A stretch of DNA of 64,000 nucleotides. Origin: Salmonella enterica subsp. houtenae serovar Houten (GTDB lineage Bacteria; Pseudomonadota; Gammaproteobacteria; Enterobacterales; Enterobacteriaceae). The stretch spans positions 868,001 to 932,000 of the forward strand of contig LS483478.1 in NCBI GenBank assembly GCA_900478215.1, read 5' to 3'. The translations under genes and the position numbers were made by a program. Of this stretch, positions 27,417 through 36,278 are shown piece after piece; the first letter of the stretch is position 1, and each line of letters begins with the position of its first letter. Below the pieces are notes generated by a model. It worked only from the letters and a program-made list of their open reading frames with translations, was not told the origin of the DNA and ran no database searches.

Positions 27417-28538
27417 ATGAGCGCGGGAAGCCCAAAATTCACCGTTAGTCGCATTGCGGCACTATCACTGGTTTCACTATGGCTGGCAGGGTGTACCAGT
27501 TCGTCAAACCCTCCGGCGCCGGTCACGTCTGTGGACGGTGGTTCGTCATCGAATACCAATTCCGGGATGTTGATCACACCGCCGCCAAAAATGGGCGCGA
27601 CGACGCAACAAACACCGCAAATTCAACCCGTTCAGCGTCCTGTTACGCAGCCCATGCAAACTCAGCCTGTCGCGGAACAGCCCGTGCAGATGGAAAATGG
27701 GCGAATTGTATACAATCGCCAGTATGGGAATATTCCGAAAGGTAGCTATGCGGGCGGCAGTACTTACACCGTGAAAAAGGGTGATACGCTTTTTTACATC
27801 GCCTGGATTACCGGGAACGATTTCCGCGATCTGGCCCAGCGAAACAGTATTCCTGCCCCGTATAGCCTGAATGTGGGGCAAACTTTGCAAGTTGGCAACG
27901 CGTCCGGGACGCCAATTACTGGCGGAAATGCGATCACCCAGGCGGATGCAGCACAGCAAGGAGTTGTGACCAGGCCTGCACAAAATTCCACCGTTGCAGT
28001 TGCGTCTCAACCAACAATTACGTATTCTGAGGGCTCAGGTGAACAAAGTGCTAAAAAAATGTTGCCAAACAACAAGCCTGCTGGGACGGTTGCCACAGCG
28101 CCTGTAACGGCACCAACGGTAAGCACGACCGAACCAAATGCAAGCAGTACGTCAACCAGCGCGCCGATTTCCGCATGGCGCTGGCCGACGGATGGCAAAG
28201 TGATCGAAAACTTTGGCGCTTCCGAAGGGGGCAATAAAGGGATCGACATTGCAGGCAGTAAAGGACAGGCTATCGTCGCAACCGCTGATGGGCGCGTCGT
28301 ATATGCCGGTAACGCACTGCGTGGTTACGGTAATCTTATTATCATCAAACATAACGATGATTACCTGAGCGCCTACGCCCATAATGATACGATGCTGGTC
28401 CGGGAACAACAGGAAGTTAAGGCGGGGCAAAAAATCGCTACTATGGGTAGCACCGGCACCAGCTCTACACGCTTGCATTTTGAAATTCGTTACAAGGGGA
28501 AATCCGTAAACCCGCTGCGTTATTTACCGCAGCGATAA
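27417..28538 (+). CDS. nlpD: Murein hydrolase activator lipoprotein NlpD
   Basis: Outer-membrane lipoprotein that activates the amidase AmiC at the septum. 373 residues. A signal peptide with lipobox LAGC (Cys26), a Pro/Gln/Thr-rich linker, a LysM domain (about 120-165, YTVKKGDTLFYIAWITGNDF) and a C-terminal degenerate M23/LytM domain (about 270-370) are visible. The main rpoS promoter lies inside this gene. Confidence 0.96.
   Translation: MSAGSPKFTVSRIAALSLVSLWLAGCTSSSNPPAPVTSVDGGSSSNTNSGMLITPPPKMGATTQQTPQIQPVQRPVTQPMQTQPVAEQPVQMENGRIVYNRQYGNIPKGSYAGGSTYTVKKGDTLFYIAWITGNDFRDLAQRNSIPAPYSLNVGQTLQVGNASGTPITGGNAITQADAAQQGVVTRPAQNSTVAVASQPTITYSEGSGEQSAKKMLPNNKPAGTVATAPVTAPTVSTTEPNASSTSTSAPISAWRWPTDGKVIENFGASEGGNKGIDIAGSKGQAIVATADGRVVYAGNALRGYGNLIIIKHNDDYLSAYAHNDTMLVREQQEVKAGQKIATMGSTGTSSTRLHFEIRYKGKSVNPLRYLPQR
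28000..28036 (+). promoter_or_regulatory. Main rpoS promoter inside nlpD
   Basis: TTGCGT (28000-28005) and TATTCT (28023-28028) with 17-base spacing. Initiation near 28034 gives a leader of about 567 bases before the rpoS ATG, the length reported for the nlpD-internal rpoS promoter. Confidence 0.85.
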
Positions 28539-28600
28539 AGCGGCGGAACCAGGCTTTGACTTGCTAGTTCCGTCAAGGGATCACGGGTAGGAGCCACCTT
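28482..28600 (+). promoter_or_regulatory. rpoS leader: sRNA pairing strand and translational operator
   Basis: GAAATTCGTTACAAGGGGAAATC (28482-28504) is the segment that pairs with DsrA, and similarly RprA and ArcZ, in E. coli and Salmonella. It otherwise folds back on the ribosome site region (TCACGGGTAGGAGCCACC). Upregulation by Hfq-dependent sRNAs is established for this gene; the sequence needed is intact here. Confidence 0.85.
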
Positions 28601-29593
28601 ATGAGTCAGAATACGCTGAAAGTTCATGATTTAAATGAAGACGCGGAATTTGATGAGAACGGAGTAGAGGCTTTTGACGAAAAAGCCTTGAGTGAAGAGG
28701 AACCCAGTGATAACGACCTGGCTGAAGAAGAGCTGTTATCGCAAGGGGCCACACAACGTGTGTTGGACGCGACTCAGCTTTACCTTGGTGAGATTGGGTA
28801 TTCACCACTGTTAACAGCCGAAGAAGAAGTCTATTTTGCGCGTCGCGCACTGCGTGGAGATGTCGCTTCTCGCCGTCGCATGATTGAGAGTAACCTGCGT
28901 CTGGTGGTAAAAATTGCCCGTCGTTATGGCAATCGTGGACTGGCGTTGCTGGACCTGATTGAAGAGGGCAATCTGGGGCTTATCCGTGCAGTCGAGAAGT
29001 TTGACCCGGAGCGCGGGTTCCGCTTCTCAACATACGCAACCTGGTGGATTCGCCAGACAATCGAACGGGCGATTATGAACCAAACCCGTACGATTCGCTT
29101 GCCGATTCACATTGTTAAAGAGCTGAACGTATACCTGCGTACCGCACGTGAGTTGTCGCATAAACTGGACCACGAACCGAGTGCGGAAGAAATTGCAGAG
29201 CAACTGGATAAACCGGTTGATGACGTCAGCCGTATGCTTCGTCTCAACGAGCGCATTACCTCGGTAGACACCCCGCTGGGCGGTGATTCCGAAAAAGCGT
29301 TGCTGGACATCCTGGCCGATGAAAAAGAGAACGGTCCGGAAGACACCACGCAAGATGACGATATGAAACAGAGCATCGTCAAATGGCTGTTCGAACTGAA
29401 CGCCAAACAGCGTGAAGTGCTGGCGCGCCGTTTCGGTCTGCTGGGATATGAAGCTGCGACACTGGAAGATGTAGGCCGTGAAATCGGTCTTACGCGTGAA
29501 CGTGTTCGTCAGATTCAGGTTGAAGGCCTGCGCCGTCTGCGCGAAATTCTGCAGACGCAGGGGCTGAATATCGAAGCGCTGTTCCGCGAGTAA
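28601..29593 (+). CDS. rpoS: RNA polymerase sigma factor RpoS (sigma-38)
   Basis: Master sigma factor of stationary phase and general stress. 330 residues, full length, with no sign of the inactivating mutations common in laboratory strains. Visible: region 1.2 ([18 protein letters not shown]), region 2 ([16 protein letters not shown] ... [16 protein letters not shown]), region 3 and region 4.2 helix-turn-helix ([20 protein letters not shown]). A strong terminator follows. Confidence 0.98.
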
Positions 29594-29605
29594 GTATCTT
29601 GCGTC

Positions 29606-29640
29606 AAAAAAAGGCCAGTCGTCAGACTGGCCTTTTTCTT
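29606..29640. terminator. rpoS terminator, bidirectional
   Basis: AAAAAAAGGCCAGTC GTCA GACTGGCCTTTTT: perfect stem with A- and T-runs on both sides, serving rpoS (+) and the convergent decarboxylase operon (-). Confidence 0.92.
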
Positions 29641-29876
29641 TACCGTTTATCTTCTGCCAGCAGCGGCGGAATACTCGGCACCATCGGCGCGTTATCAATA
29701 TCTTTTTGCGTCATACGAAACGCTTCCGGATAGTGCTCGCGGCTGGTACGGCGTAGTGGTTCGGTATCGCGCCAGGTATACAGACAGTGCTGACACTGAT
29801 ATACCGTCCAGACACCTTTTACCGGCGAGGCCGCCATGAGTTCAATATGTTCATCGGCACAGCGTGGACAAATCAT
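29640..29876 (-). CDS. Non-oxidative hydroxyarylic acid decarboxylase subunit D
   Basis: 78 residues with two zinc-ribbon-like CxxC pairs (MICPRCADEH and YQCQHCLYTW). It matches the small D subunit (EcdD/BsdD/VdcD type) that accompanies UbiD-like arylic acid decarboxylases. It is the last gene of a three-gene operon (B-C-D) on the minus strand, ten bases after the C gene. The exact role of the D subunit is unclear. Confidence 0.88.
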   Translation of the reverse strand: MICPRCADEHIELMAASPVKGVWTVYQCQHCLYTWRDTEPLRRTSREHYPEAFRMTQKDIDNAPMVPSIPPLLAEDKR

Positions 29877-29886
29877 CTGTTACTCC

Positions 29887-31314
29887 TTATTTACGGTTGG
29901 TCAGCATGGCGGTCAGTTTTTCTGCCCAGGCTTTAGTTTCCGCTAAATCGACAACCGGCTGGCTATAGTGGCCACGGTTATCCGGCGCAACCGGCGTGGT
30001 GGCATCAATGATCAGCTTGTCGGTGATCCCTGCTGGGCTTGAGCCCGGGTCCAGTTCCAGGACGGACATATTCGGTAGCTGTACCAGATCGCCTGCCGGA
30101 TTCACTTTCGACGACAGCGCCCACATCACCTGTGGCAAATTAAACGGATCGACATCTTCATCGACCATTATCACCATCTTCACATATCCCAAACCGTGCG
30201 GCGTCGTCATTGCCCGCAGGCCCACTGCGCGAGCAAAGCCGCCGTAGCGTTTTTTGGTCGAGATGATAGCCAGCAGGCCGTGGGTGTACATGGCGTTTAC
30301 CGCCTGTACTTCCGGAAATTCGGCTTTCAACTGTTGATACAACGGCACGCAGGTCGCCGGTCCCATCAGGTAGTCAATTTCCGTCCACGGCATACCCAAA
30401 TAGAGCGATTCAAAAATCGGTTTGTTGCGGTAAGAAACTTTATCGATACGCACCACGGTCATGTTGCGGCCGCCGGAATAGTGGCCGGTAAATTCGCCGA
30501 ACGGTCCTTCGATTTCACGTTTACGGTTTTCGATGACCCCTTCGAGAATCACTTCAGAGCCCCACGGCACGTCAAAACCGGTCAGCGGCGCGGTGGCGAT
30601 AGGATAAGGGCTTTCACGCAGCGCGCCCGCCATTTCATACTCTGACTGATCGTATTTCAGTGGCGTGGCGCCCATCAGGGTAATGATCGGATCGTTACCC
30701 AGCGTGATCGCAATCGGCAGATCTTCGCCACGCTCTTCCGCTTTGTGCAGGTGCAATGCGATATCATGCATTGGTACCGGTTGCAAACCAAGCTTCCGTT
30801 TGCCTTTAACTTCCATGCGGTAAATACCGACGTTCTGCTTGCCAAAATTCTCGGGATCGAGCGGATCGCGTGATATCACACAGGCTTTATCCAGATAGAA
30901 TCCGCCGTCGCCGTCGTTCAGACGAAACAGCGGCAGGATATCAAACAGGTTGATCGCATCGCCGTCGACGGTATTTTCCGCCCAGCCCGGATTCGCCCGG
31001 CGTTCCGGCGCCACCGGAAAATTGTCCCAGCGACGGATAAATTCATCGATCTGTTTCTTAACCGGCGTGTTCGGCGGCAAGCCCAGTGAGATGGCATGGT
31101 TCTGCCAGGAGCCGATGGTATTCATCGCCACGCGGGCGTCGGTAAAACCACGAATATTGTCAAACCATAGCGCGGGAGCGCCATCGCCAATTCGTCCCGT
31201 TGCATTGGCAGCAGCGGCTAAATCAGGCTCCGCATTTACTTCCTCGCTGATTTTCAGCAGTTGTCCCTGCTGATCCAGCGCGTGTAAAAAACTACGCAAA
31301 TCATCAAATGCCAT
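29887..31314 (-). CDS. Non-oxidative hydroxyarylic acid decarboxylase subunit C (UbiD family)
   Basis: 475 residues. Catalytic subunit that, with prenylated FMN, decarboxylates aromatic acids such as vanillate or 4-hydroxybenzoate. UbiD motifs are visible, including IYRMEVKGKRKLGLQP and FGEFTGHYSGGRNMT, with the acidic triad region near 270-290 (ENRKREIEGPFGEF). The ATG overlaps the stop of the B subunit gene. The regulator upstream is of the MarR type, fitting induction by phenolic acids. Substrate is not deducible from sequence alone. Confidence 0.92.
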   Translation of the reverse strand: MAFDDLRSFLHALDQQGQLLKISEEVNAEPDLAAAANATGRIGDGAPALWFDNIRGFTDARVAMNTIGSWQNHAISLGLPPNTPVKKQIDEFIRRWDNFPVAPERRANPGWAENTVDGDAINLFDILPLFRLNDGDGGFYLDKACVISRDPLDPENFGKQNVGIYRMEVKGKRKLGLQPVPMHDIALHLHKAEERGEDLPIAITLGNDPIITLMGATPLKYDQSEYEMAGALRESPYPIATAPLTGFDVPWGSEVILEGVIENRKREIEGPFGEFTGHYSGGRNMTVVRIDKVSYRNKPIFESLYLGMPWTEIDYLMGPATCVPLYQQLKAEFPEVQAVNAMYTHGLLAIISTKKRYGGFARAVGLRAMTTPHGLGYVKMVIMVDEDVDPFNLPQVMWALSSKVNPAGDLVQLPNMSVLELDPGSSPAGITDKLIIDATTPVAPDNRGHYSQPVVDLAETKAWAEKLTAMLTNRK

Positions 31315-31907
31315 TATCCATTCTCCTGTGAAAAATTCGCTGCCTGTCGTCGTCCTTGCCAGCGGCGCGCGCGCGTATGTTCCAGACCAAACTGGTCGAG
31401 AACGCGCGCCACGATGTGCTGGATGATATCGTCAACGGTTTGCGGCAGGTTGTAGAACGCAGGCATGGGCGGAACTATCGCCACTCCCATGTGAGAAAGC
31501 GCAAGCATGTTTTCCAGATGAATCGTGCTGAGCGGCATTTCCCGCGGTACCAGCACTAACTTGCGGCCCTCTTTCAACACGACATCGGCAGCGCGTCCAA
31601 CCAGCCCTTCGGCGTAGCCAGCACGAACCCCCGCCAGAGTTTTCATGCTGCAGGGGATAATAATCATGCCATCGGTACGAAATGAGCCGGAGGAGATAGT
31701 CGCCGCCTGATTGGCTGGGCTATGGCAGTGATCTGCCAGATCGGCTACCTCAGCGGGCGTGTAGGGCGTCTCCAGTTCGATAGTGGTTTTCGCCCACTTT
31801 GACATTACCAGATGCGTTTCAACATCAGGTATCGTCCGCAATGCCTGGAGTAACGCGACGCCAAGCGGCGCGCCGGTCGCGCCGGTCATCCCCACAATCA
31901 ATCTCAT
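31314..31907 (-). CDS. Flavin prenyltransferase, UbiX-like (decarboxylase subunit B)
   Basis: Makes prenylated FMN for the adjacent UbiD-like decarboxylase. The start at MRLIVGMTGATGAPLG gives 197 residues and has a GAGG ribosome site; a TTG four codons upstream was rejected. The phosphate-binding MTGATGAPLG and SSGSFRTDGMIIIPCSMKTLA are characteristic. It is the first gene of the operon and is divergent from the MarR regulator. Confidence 0.92.
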   Translation of the reverse strand: MRLIVGMTGATGAPLGVALLQALRTIPDVETHLVMSKWAKTTIELETPYTPAEVADLADHCHSPANQAATISSGSFRTDGMIIIPCSMKTLAGVRAGYAEGLVGRAADVVLKEGRKLVLVPREMPLSTIHLENMLALSHMGVAIVPPMPAFYNLPQTVDDIIQHIVARVLDQFGLEHTRARRWQGRRQAANFSQENG

Positions 31908-31924
31908 TTCTTGCCTCAATCATT

Positions 31925-31951
31925 GTTCGTGTACGAACGTTTTGATCAAAA
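31925..31951. promoter_or_regulatory. Adjacent palindromes in the decarboxylase/MarR divergent region
   Basis: GTTCGTGTACGAAC (31925-31938) is immediately followed by the perfect 12-base palindrome TTTTGATCAAAA (31940-31951). They lie just upstream of the UbiX-like gene and between it and the MarR-type regulator, so they are candidate operators. Confidence 0.55.
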
Positions 31952-32075
31952 TACGCCCACACGGCCCTTCCGGCAAGAGCCTCCCGACGTTTGCGCACGT
32001 TTAGCTAAAGCATTCGTCATTAAAAAACCGGCATAAGCCGTTATGATAGAAAAGGTTAATTTATCCGGAGTGTTT

Positions 32076-32480
32076 ATGGAATTACGAAATACCGCGTTTC
32101 ATCTTTTACGCCAACTTTTTCAGCAACATACCGCACGCTGGCAGCATAAATTACCAGAACTCACTAAACCTCAATATGCGGTGATGCGCGCTATTGCCGA
32201 ACATCCTGGTATTGAACAGGTCGATCTGACCGAAGCGGCGGTCAGTACCAAAGCGACGCTGGCGGAGATGTTAAGCCGGATGGAACATCGTGGGCTGGTA
32301 AGGCGAGAAAATGATCCGCTGGATAAGCGTCGGCGCTTTGTGTCTCTCACCGCCGAGGGCCGGACGCTACTCGCCGCCGCGATCCCCGTGGGGGATTGCG
32401 TGGACGATGAGTTTTTGGGGCGACTGAGCGATGAAGAACGCGAACAGTTTACGCAACTGGTACGCAAGATGATGACGTAA
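32076..32480 (+). CDS. MarR-family transcriptional regulator
   Basis: 134 residues from MELRNTAFHLL, preferred because TCCGGAG sits five bases upstream; a start 11 codons earlier is possible. The winged helix has EQVDLTEAAVSTKATLAEMLSRMEHRGLVRRE and the wing DPLDKRRRFVSLTAEG, typical of MarR. Being divergent from the decarboxylase operon, it most likely represses it and responds to a phenolic acid; that is inference. Confidence 0.85.
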   Translation: MELRNTAFHLLRQLFQQHTARWQHKLPELTKPQYAVMRAIAEHPGIEQVDLTEAAVSTKATLAEMLSRMEHRGLVRRENDPLDKRRRFVSLTAEGRTLLAAAIPVGDCVDDEFLGRLSDEEREQFTQLVRKMMT

Positions 32481-32496
32481 GCGGCTTGCGCCGCTT
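32479..32496. terminator. Hairpin between convergent MarR and DeoR genes
   Basis: AAGCGGC TTGC GCCGCTT, a 7-bp perfect stem directly after the MarR stop with only a short T-run. Probably a weak bidirectional terminator. Confidence 0.5.
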
Positions 32497-32498
32497 TG

Positions 32499-33263
32499 CT
32501 ATTGTGTGGCCATCAACAGTGAGATATCCACTTTGGCCAGCGCCCGAATAGCGCTTTCCGGCAGGCCGTCATCGGTGACGATTTGGTTGAATTCCGCCAA
32601 CGGTAACGCCAGCCACGTGGCGACCTGACCGTATTTGGTCGCGTCGCACACCAGAATTTTTTGTCGACTGGCGCTGGCGACGGCCCGTTTCACCGTAACT
32701 TTATCTTCTGCCGGCGTTGAAATACCGCGTACGCTCCAGGAGGAGGCGGAAATAAAGGCCTGGTCAATCATCAACCCACGCAGCATCGTCGCCGCGGCTT
32801 CACCGACGCACGACCGGTTTTCCCGGCATACCGCCCCGCCAGTGTGAATAATTGTGCAACCGCTATTGTCCATCAGGTAATCGGCGATAACGAAATCATT
32901 AGTCACCACCGTAAGTTTATTCATCGTAATAAGCTGCCTGGCAATCGCCAGCGTGGTAGTGCCTGCGTCAAGGTAGATACAGCTTTCTGGCTGTACCAGG
33001 GTGGCGGCCAGTTTGCCAATCGCCGCTTTCTGCGGCGTCGCGAGTTCGGTTTTGATCTGATGCGAGGGTTCGTGCGCCACGCGAGTCGATGACTGCACTC
33101 CGCCAGAGACCTGGATTACCGCGCCTTGCTGCTCCAGTTTTTGTAAATCACGGCGGATAGTCATATGGGATACATGCATGCGCTCGGTCAGTTCAGCGAT
33201 ACTGACGATGCCTTTCTCCGCCACCATATCAAGAATTATTTGTCGACGCTCAGTAGGTATCAA
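32499..33263 (-). CDS. ygbI: DeoR/GlpR-family regulator YgbI
   Basis: 254 residues. An N-terminal DeoR helix-turn-helix (ERRQIILDMVAEKGIVSIAELTERMHVSHMTIRRDL) is followed by a sugar-phosphate sensor domain (about 75-235; YLDAGTTTLAIARQL). It is divergent from the ltnD-otnK-otnC-otnI-denD operon and probably represses it in the absence of a phosphorylated acid sugar. A 16-bp perfect inverted repeat lies between them. Confidence 0.88.
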   Translation of the reverse strand: MIPTERRQIILDMVAEKGIVSIAELTERMHVSHMTIRRDLQKLEQQGAVIQVSGGVQSSTRVAHEPSHQIKTELATPQKAAIGKLAATLVQPESCIYLDAGTTTLAIARQLITMNKLTVVTNDFVIADYLMDNSGCTIIHTGGAVCRENRSCVGEAAATMLRGLMIDQAFISASSWSVRGISTPAEDKVTVKRAVASASRQKILVCDATKYGQVATWLALPLAEFNQIVTDDGLPESAIRALAKVDISLLMATQ

Positions 33264-33341
33264 CGTCAGCTCCTTTCTTTAGTCCTGTCGCGATTTTACG
33301 CGATTTCTCGTCACAGCGTGTGAAGTTCTATTGGTATTTTC

Positions 33342-33378
33342 TTCACAAAAAATAACATATTTTGTTATTTTTTGTGAA
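33342..33378. promoter_or_regulatory. Perfect 16-bp inverted repeat, likely DeoR-type operator
   Basis: TTCACAAAAAATAACA (33342-33357) and TGTTATTTTTTGTGAA (33363-33378) form a perfect inverted repeat around a 5-base centre. Further half-sites (TTCACATAACA at about 33415) lie downstream. Position between ygbI and the operon it faces suggests an operator for YgbI. Confidence 0.7.
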
Positions 33379-33459
33379 TCAACTCACCGCAATTGTTTAC
33401 AAAAACGCCTATATTCACATAACAAAACATAATATCACGTAAATTAACATGGAGTGATA

Positions 33460-34383
33460 ATGACAACAGGAACTGATTTTCATGTCGGCATTGTGGGGCT
33501 TGGCTCAATGGGAATGGGCGCTGCGCGTTCATGCCTGCGTGCCGGGCTTTCCACATGGGGGGCCGATCTTAACCCGCAAGCGTGTGCGAATCTTCTCGCT
33601 GAAGGGGCTTGTGGGGCTGCCGCCAGCGCCAGGGAGTTCGCCGGGGTCGTGGATGCGTTAGTCATTCTGGTCGTCAATGCCGCCCAGGTCAGACAGGTTT
33701 TATTCGGTGAGGATGGCGTCGCCCACCTGATGAAACCCGGAAGCGCGGTGATGGTTTCGTCCACGATCTCAAGCGCCGACGCGCAAGAGATCGCTGCGGC
33801 GCTGACGGCATTGAATCTTAACATGCTGGATGCGCCGGTTTCCGGCGGCGCGGTAAAAGCGGCGCAGGGCGAAATGACGGTGATGGCCTCCGGGAGCGAG
33901 GCGGCGTTTACCCGCCTGAAGCCTGTGCTGGACGCCGTTGCCAGCAACGTTTATTACATTAGCGATACGCCGGGCGCAGGCTCAACCGTCAAAATCATTC
34001 ATCAACTGCTGGCTGGAGTGCATATTGCGGCGGCGGCCGAAGCGATGGCGCTGGCCGCGCGGGCCGGAATTCCTCTGGACGTGATGTATGACGTCGTGAC
34101 CCATGCCGCCGGAAACTCCTGGATGTTCGAAAACCGTATGCAGCATGTCGTTGACGGCGACTATACCCCGCGTTCGGCAGTCGACATTTTTGTCAAAGAT
34201 TTGGGGCTGGTTGCCGACACGGCGAAAGCGCTGCGCTTTCCCTTACCTCTGGCCTCTACGGCGTTAACTATGTTCACCAGCGCCAGTAACGCCGGTTATG
34301 GCAAACAGGATGACAGCGCAGTGATCAAAATTTTCTCGGGGATTACTCTGCCTGGCGTCACGCCTGAGGAGCCGTCATGTTAA
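33460..34383 (+). CDS. ltnD: L-threonate dehydrogenase LtnD (YgbJ)
   Basis: Oxidises L-threonate at C2 to 2-oxo-tetronate with NAD+, first step of threonate catabolism. The ATG at 33460 (MTTGTDFHVGIVGLG) follows a GGAG site; a GTG two codons earlier was not used. 307 residues. Rossmann motif GLGSMGMG near 12-19, family motif LDAPVSGGAVKAAQG near 125, catalytic Lys in STVKIIHQLL near 175. It overlaps otnK by 7 bases. Confidence 0.92.
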   Translation: MTTGTDFHVGIVGLGSMGMGAARSCLRAGLSTWGADLNPQACANLLAEGACGAAASAREFAGVVDALVILVVNAAQVRQVLFGEDGVAHLMKPGSAVMVSSTISSADAQEIAAALTALNLNMLDAPVSGGAVKAAQGEMTVMASGSEAAFTRLKPVLDAVASNVYYISDTPGAGSTVKIIHQLLAGVHIAAAAEAMALAARAGIPLDVMYDVVTHAAGNSWMFENRMQHVVDGDYTPRSAVDIFVKDLGLVADTAKALRFPLPLASTALTMFTSASNAGYGKQDDSAVIKIFSGITLPGVTPEEPSC

Positions 34384-35639
34384 AAATTGGCGTCATTGCC
34401 GATGATTTCACCGGCGCGACCGACATCGCCAGTTTTCTGGTCGAAAACGGGATGCCGACAGTGCAGATCAATGATGTCCCCACCGGGACGCAACCGGAAG
34501 GGTGCGACGCGGTGGTTATCAGCCTGAAAACCCGCGCATGCCCGGCGCAAGAGGCGATAAAACAATCGCTGGCAGCGCTGGCATGGCTGAAAAAACAGGG
34601 CTGCCAGCAGGTCTATTTCAAATATTGCTCGACTTTCGATAGTACCGCCGAAGGCAATATTGGCCCGGTTACCGACGCGTTGATGGTGGCGCTGGATACC
34701 TCATTTACCGTGATTTCTCCCGCGTTGCCGGTTAACGGACGCACGGTCTATCAGGGCTATCTGTTTGTCATGAACCACTTGCTGGCGGAGTCCGGTATGC
34801 GCCACCACCCTATTAATCCGATGACCGACAGCTACCTGCCGCGTCTGATGGAAGCGCAGGCACAAGGGCGCTGCGGCGTTATTCCGGCTCAGGCGCTTGA
34901 TGAAGGCGTTGCAGCGACCCGTGCGGCGCTGTCGCGTTTACAGCAGGAAGGATATCGCTACGCGGTACTTGACGCGCTCAATGCGCGACATCTGGAAATC
35001 CAGGGCGAGGTTTTGCGTGATGTCCCGCTGGTGACTGGCGGTTCCGGGCTGGCAATGGGGCTAGCGCGCCAGTGGGCAAAGAGCGGCGCTTCTCAAGCCC
35101 GCTCCGCAGGCTATCCGCTGAGCGGTCGCGCGGTGGTGCTTTCCGGTTCCTGTTCGCAAATGACGAACCAGCAGGTGGCCTGTTATCGACAACATGCTCC
35201 CACACGCGACGTTGACGTGGCGCGCTGCCTGTCATCCGAGGCGCGCGAGGCCTACGCCGAAGCGCTGGCGCAGTGGGTGCTCAGTCAGGACAGCGAACTG
35301 GCGCCAATGATTAGCGCCACCGCTTCCACGCAGGCGCTGGCCGCCATCCAGCAGCAGTATGGCGCTGCTGAAGCCAGCCTTGCGGTAGAGGCGCTCTTTT
35401 CACTGCTGGCCGCTCGCTTAGCCGAAGGCGGTATCACCCGGTTTATCGTGGCGGGCGGCGAAACTTCGGGTGTGGTGACGCAAAGCCTCGGTATTACTGG
35501 TTTTCACATCGGACCGTGCATTTCACCCGGTGTGCCGTGGGTCAACGCGCTCCATGCGCCAGTCTCGCTGGCGCTAAAGTCAGGTAATTTTGGCGATGAA
35601 TCCTTTTTTATACGCGCTCAAAGGGAGTTTCAGGCATGA
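34377..35639 (+). CDS. otnK: 3-oxo-tetronate kinase OtnK (YgbK, DUF1537 family)
   Basis: ATP-dependent kinase phosphorylating 3-oxo-tetronate at O4. 420 residues. N-terminal DUF1537 motif IGVIADDFTGATDIASFL (about 4-21) and C-terminal nucleotide-binding part with VVLSGSCSQMTNQQV and FIVAGGETSGVVTQ. It overlaps ltnD and otnC by four to seven bases in a tight operon. Confidence 0.92.
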   Translation: MLKIGVIADDFTGATDIASFLVENGMPTVQINDVPTGTQPEGCDAVVISLKTRACPAQEAIKQSLAALAWLKKQGCQQVYFKYCSTFDSTAEGNIGPVTDALMVALDTSFTVISPALPVNGRTVYQGYLFVMNHLLAESGMRHHPINPMTDSYLPRLMEAQAQGRCGVIPAQALDEGVAATRAALSRLQQEGYRYAVLDALNARHLEIQGEVLRDVPLVTGGSGLAMGLARQWAKSGASQARSAGYPLSGRAVVLSGSCSQMTNQQVACYRQHAPTRDVDVARCLSSEAREAYAEALAQWVLSQDSELAPMISATASTQALAAIQQQYGAAEASLAVEALFSLLAARLAEGGITRFIVAGGETSGVVTQSLGITGFHIGPCISPGVPWVNALHAPVSLALKSGNFGDESFFIRAQREFQA

Positions 35640-36274
35640 CGACACTGGCAAAAGAAGAGCACGCTTTGCGAGAAGAGATGGTCAGGATAGCCGCCTCGTT
35701 TTTCCAGCGCGGCTATGCTACCGGCTCGGCAGGCAATCTCTCGCTGTTACTGCCGGACGGCAATATTCTGGCGACGCCCACCGGTTCGTGTCTGGGTAAT
35801 CTCGACCCGCAGCGGCTGTCCAAAGTGGACCCGCAGGGCGAGTGGCTCAGCGGCGATAAACCGTCTAAAGAGGTACGTTTTCATCTGGCGTTGTATCGCA
35901 ATAACTCTTGCTGCAAGGCCGTGGTACATCTGCACAGCACCTGGTCAACGGCGCTTTCCTGTCTCGAAGGGCTGGACCCGCAAAATGTGATTCGCCCGTT
36001 TACCCCCTATGTGGTGATGCGGATGGGGGACATTCCGCTGGTTCCCTACTATCGCCCGGGGGATGACCGAATTGCTCGCGATTTGGCCGCGCTGGCGGCC
36101 CGGCATCAGGCCTTTTTACTGGCCAATCATGGGCCGGTAGTGTGTGGGGAGAATTTGCAGGAAGCCGCTAATAATACCGAGGAGCTGGAAGAGACGGCAA
36201 AGCTGATTTTTATCCTTGGCGAACGCCCGATTCGTTATTTAACCACCGAAGAAATTGCGCAGTTAAGGAGATAA
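35636..36274 (+). CDS. otnC: 3-oxo-tetronate 4-phosphate decarboxylase OtnC (YgbL)
   Basis: Class II aldolase fold enzyme that decarboxylates 3-oxo-tetronate 4-phosphate to dihydroxyacetone phosphate. 212 residues. Zinc-site histidines in VVHLHSTWSTAL (about 99-101) and the later FLLANHGPVVCG; the phosphate-binding GYATGSAGNLS lies near the N-terminus. Confidence 0.92.
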   Translation: MTTLAKEEHALREEMVRIAASFFQRGYATGSAGNLSLLLPDGNILATPTGSCLGNLDPQRLSKVDPQGEWLSGDKPSKEVRFHLALYRNNSCCKAVVHLHSTWSTALSCLEGLDPQNVIRPFTPYVVMRMGDIPLVPYYRPGDDRIARDLAALAARHQAFLLANHGPVVCGENLQEAANNTEELEETAKLIFILGERPIRYLTTEEIAQLRR

Positions 36275-36278
36275 CCCG

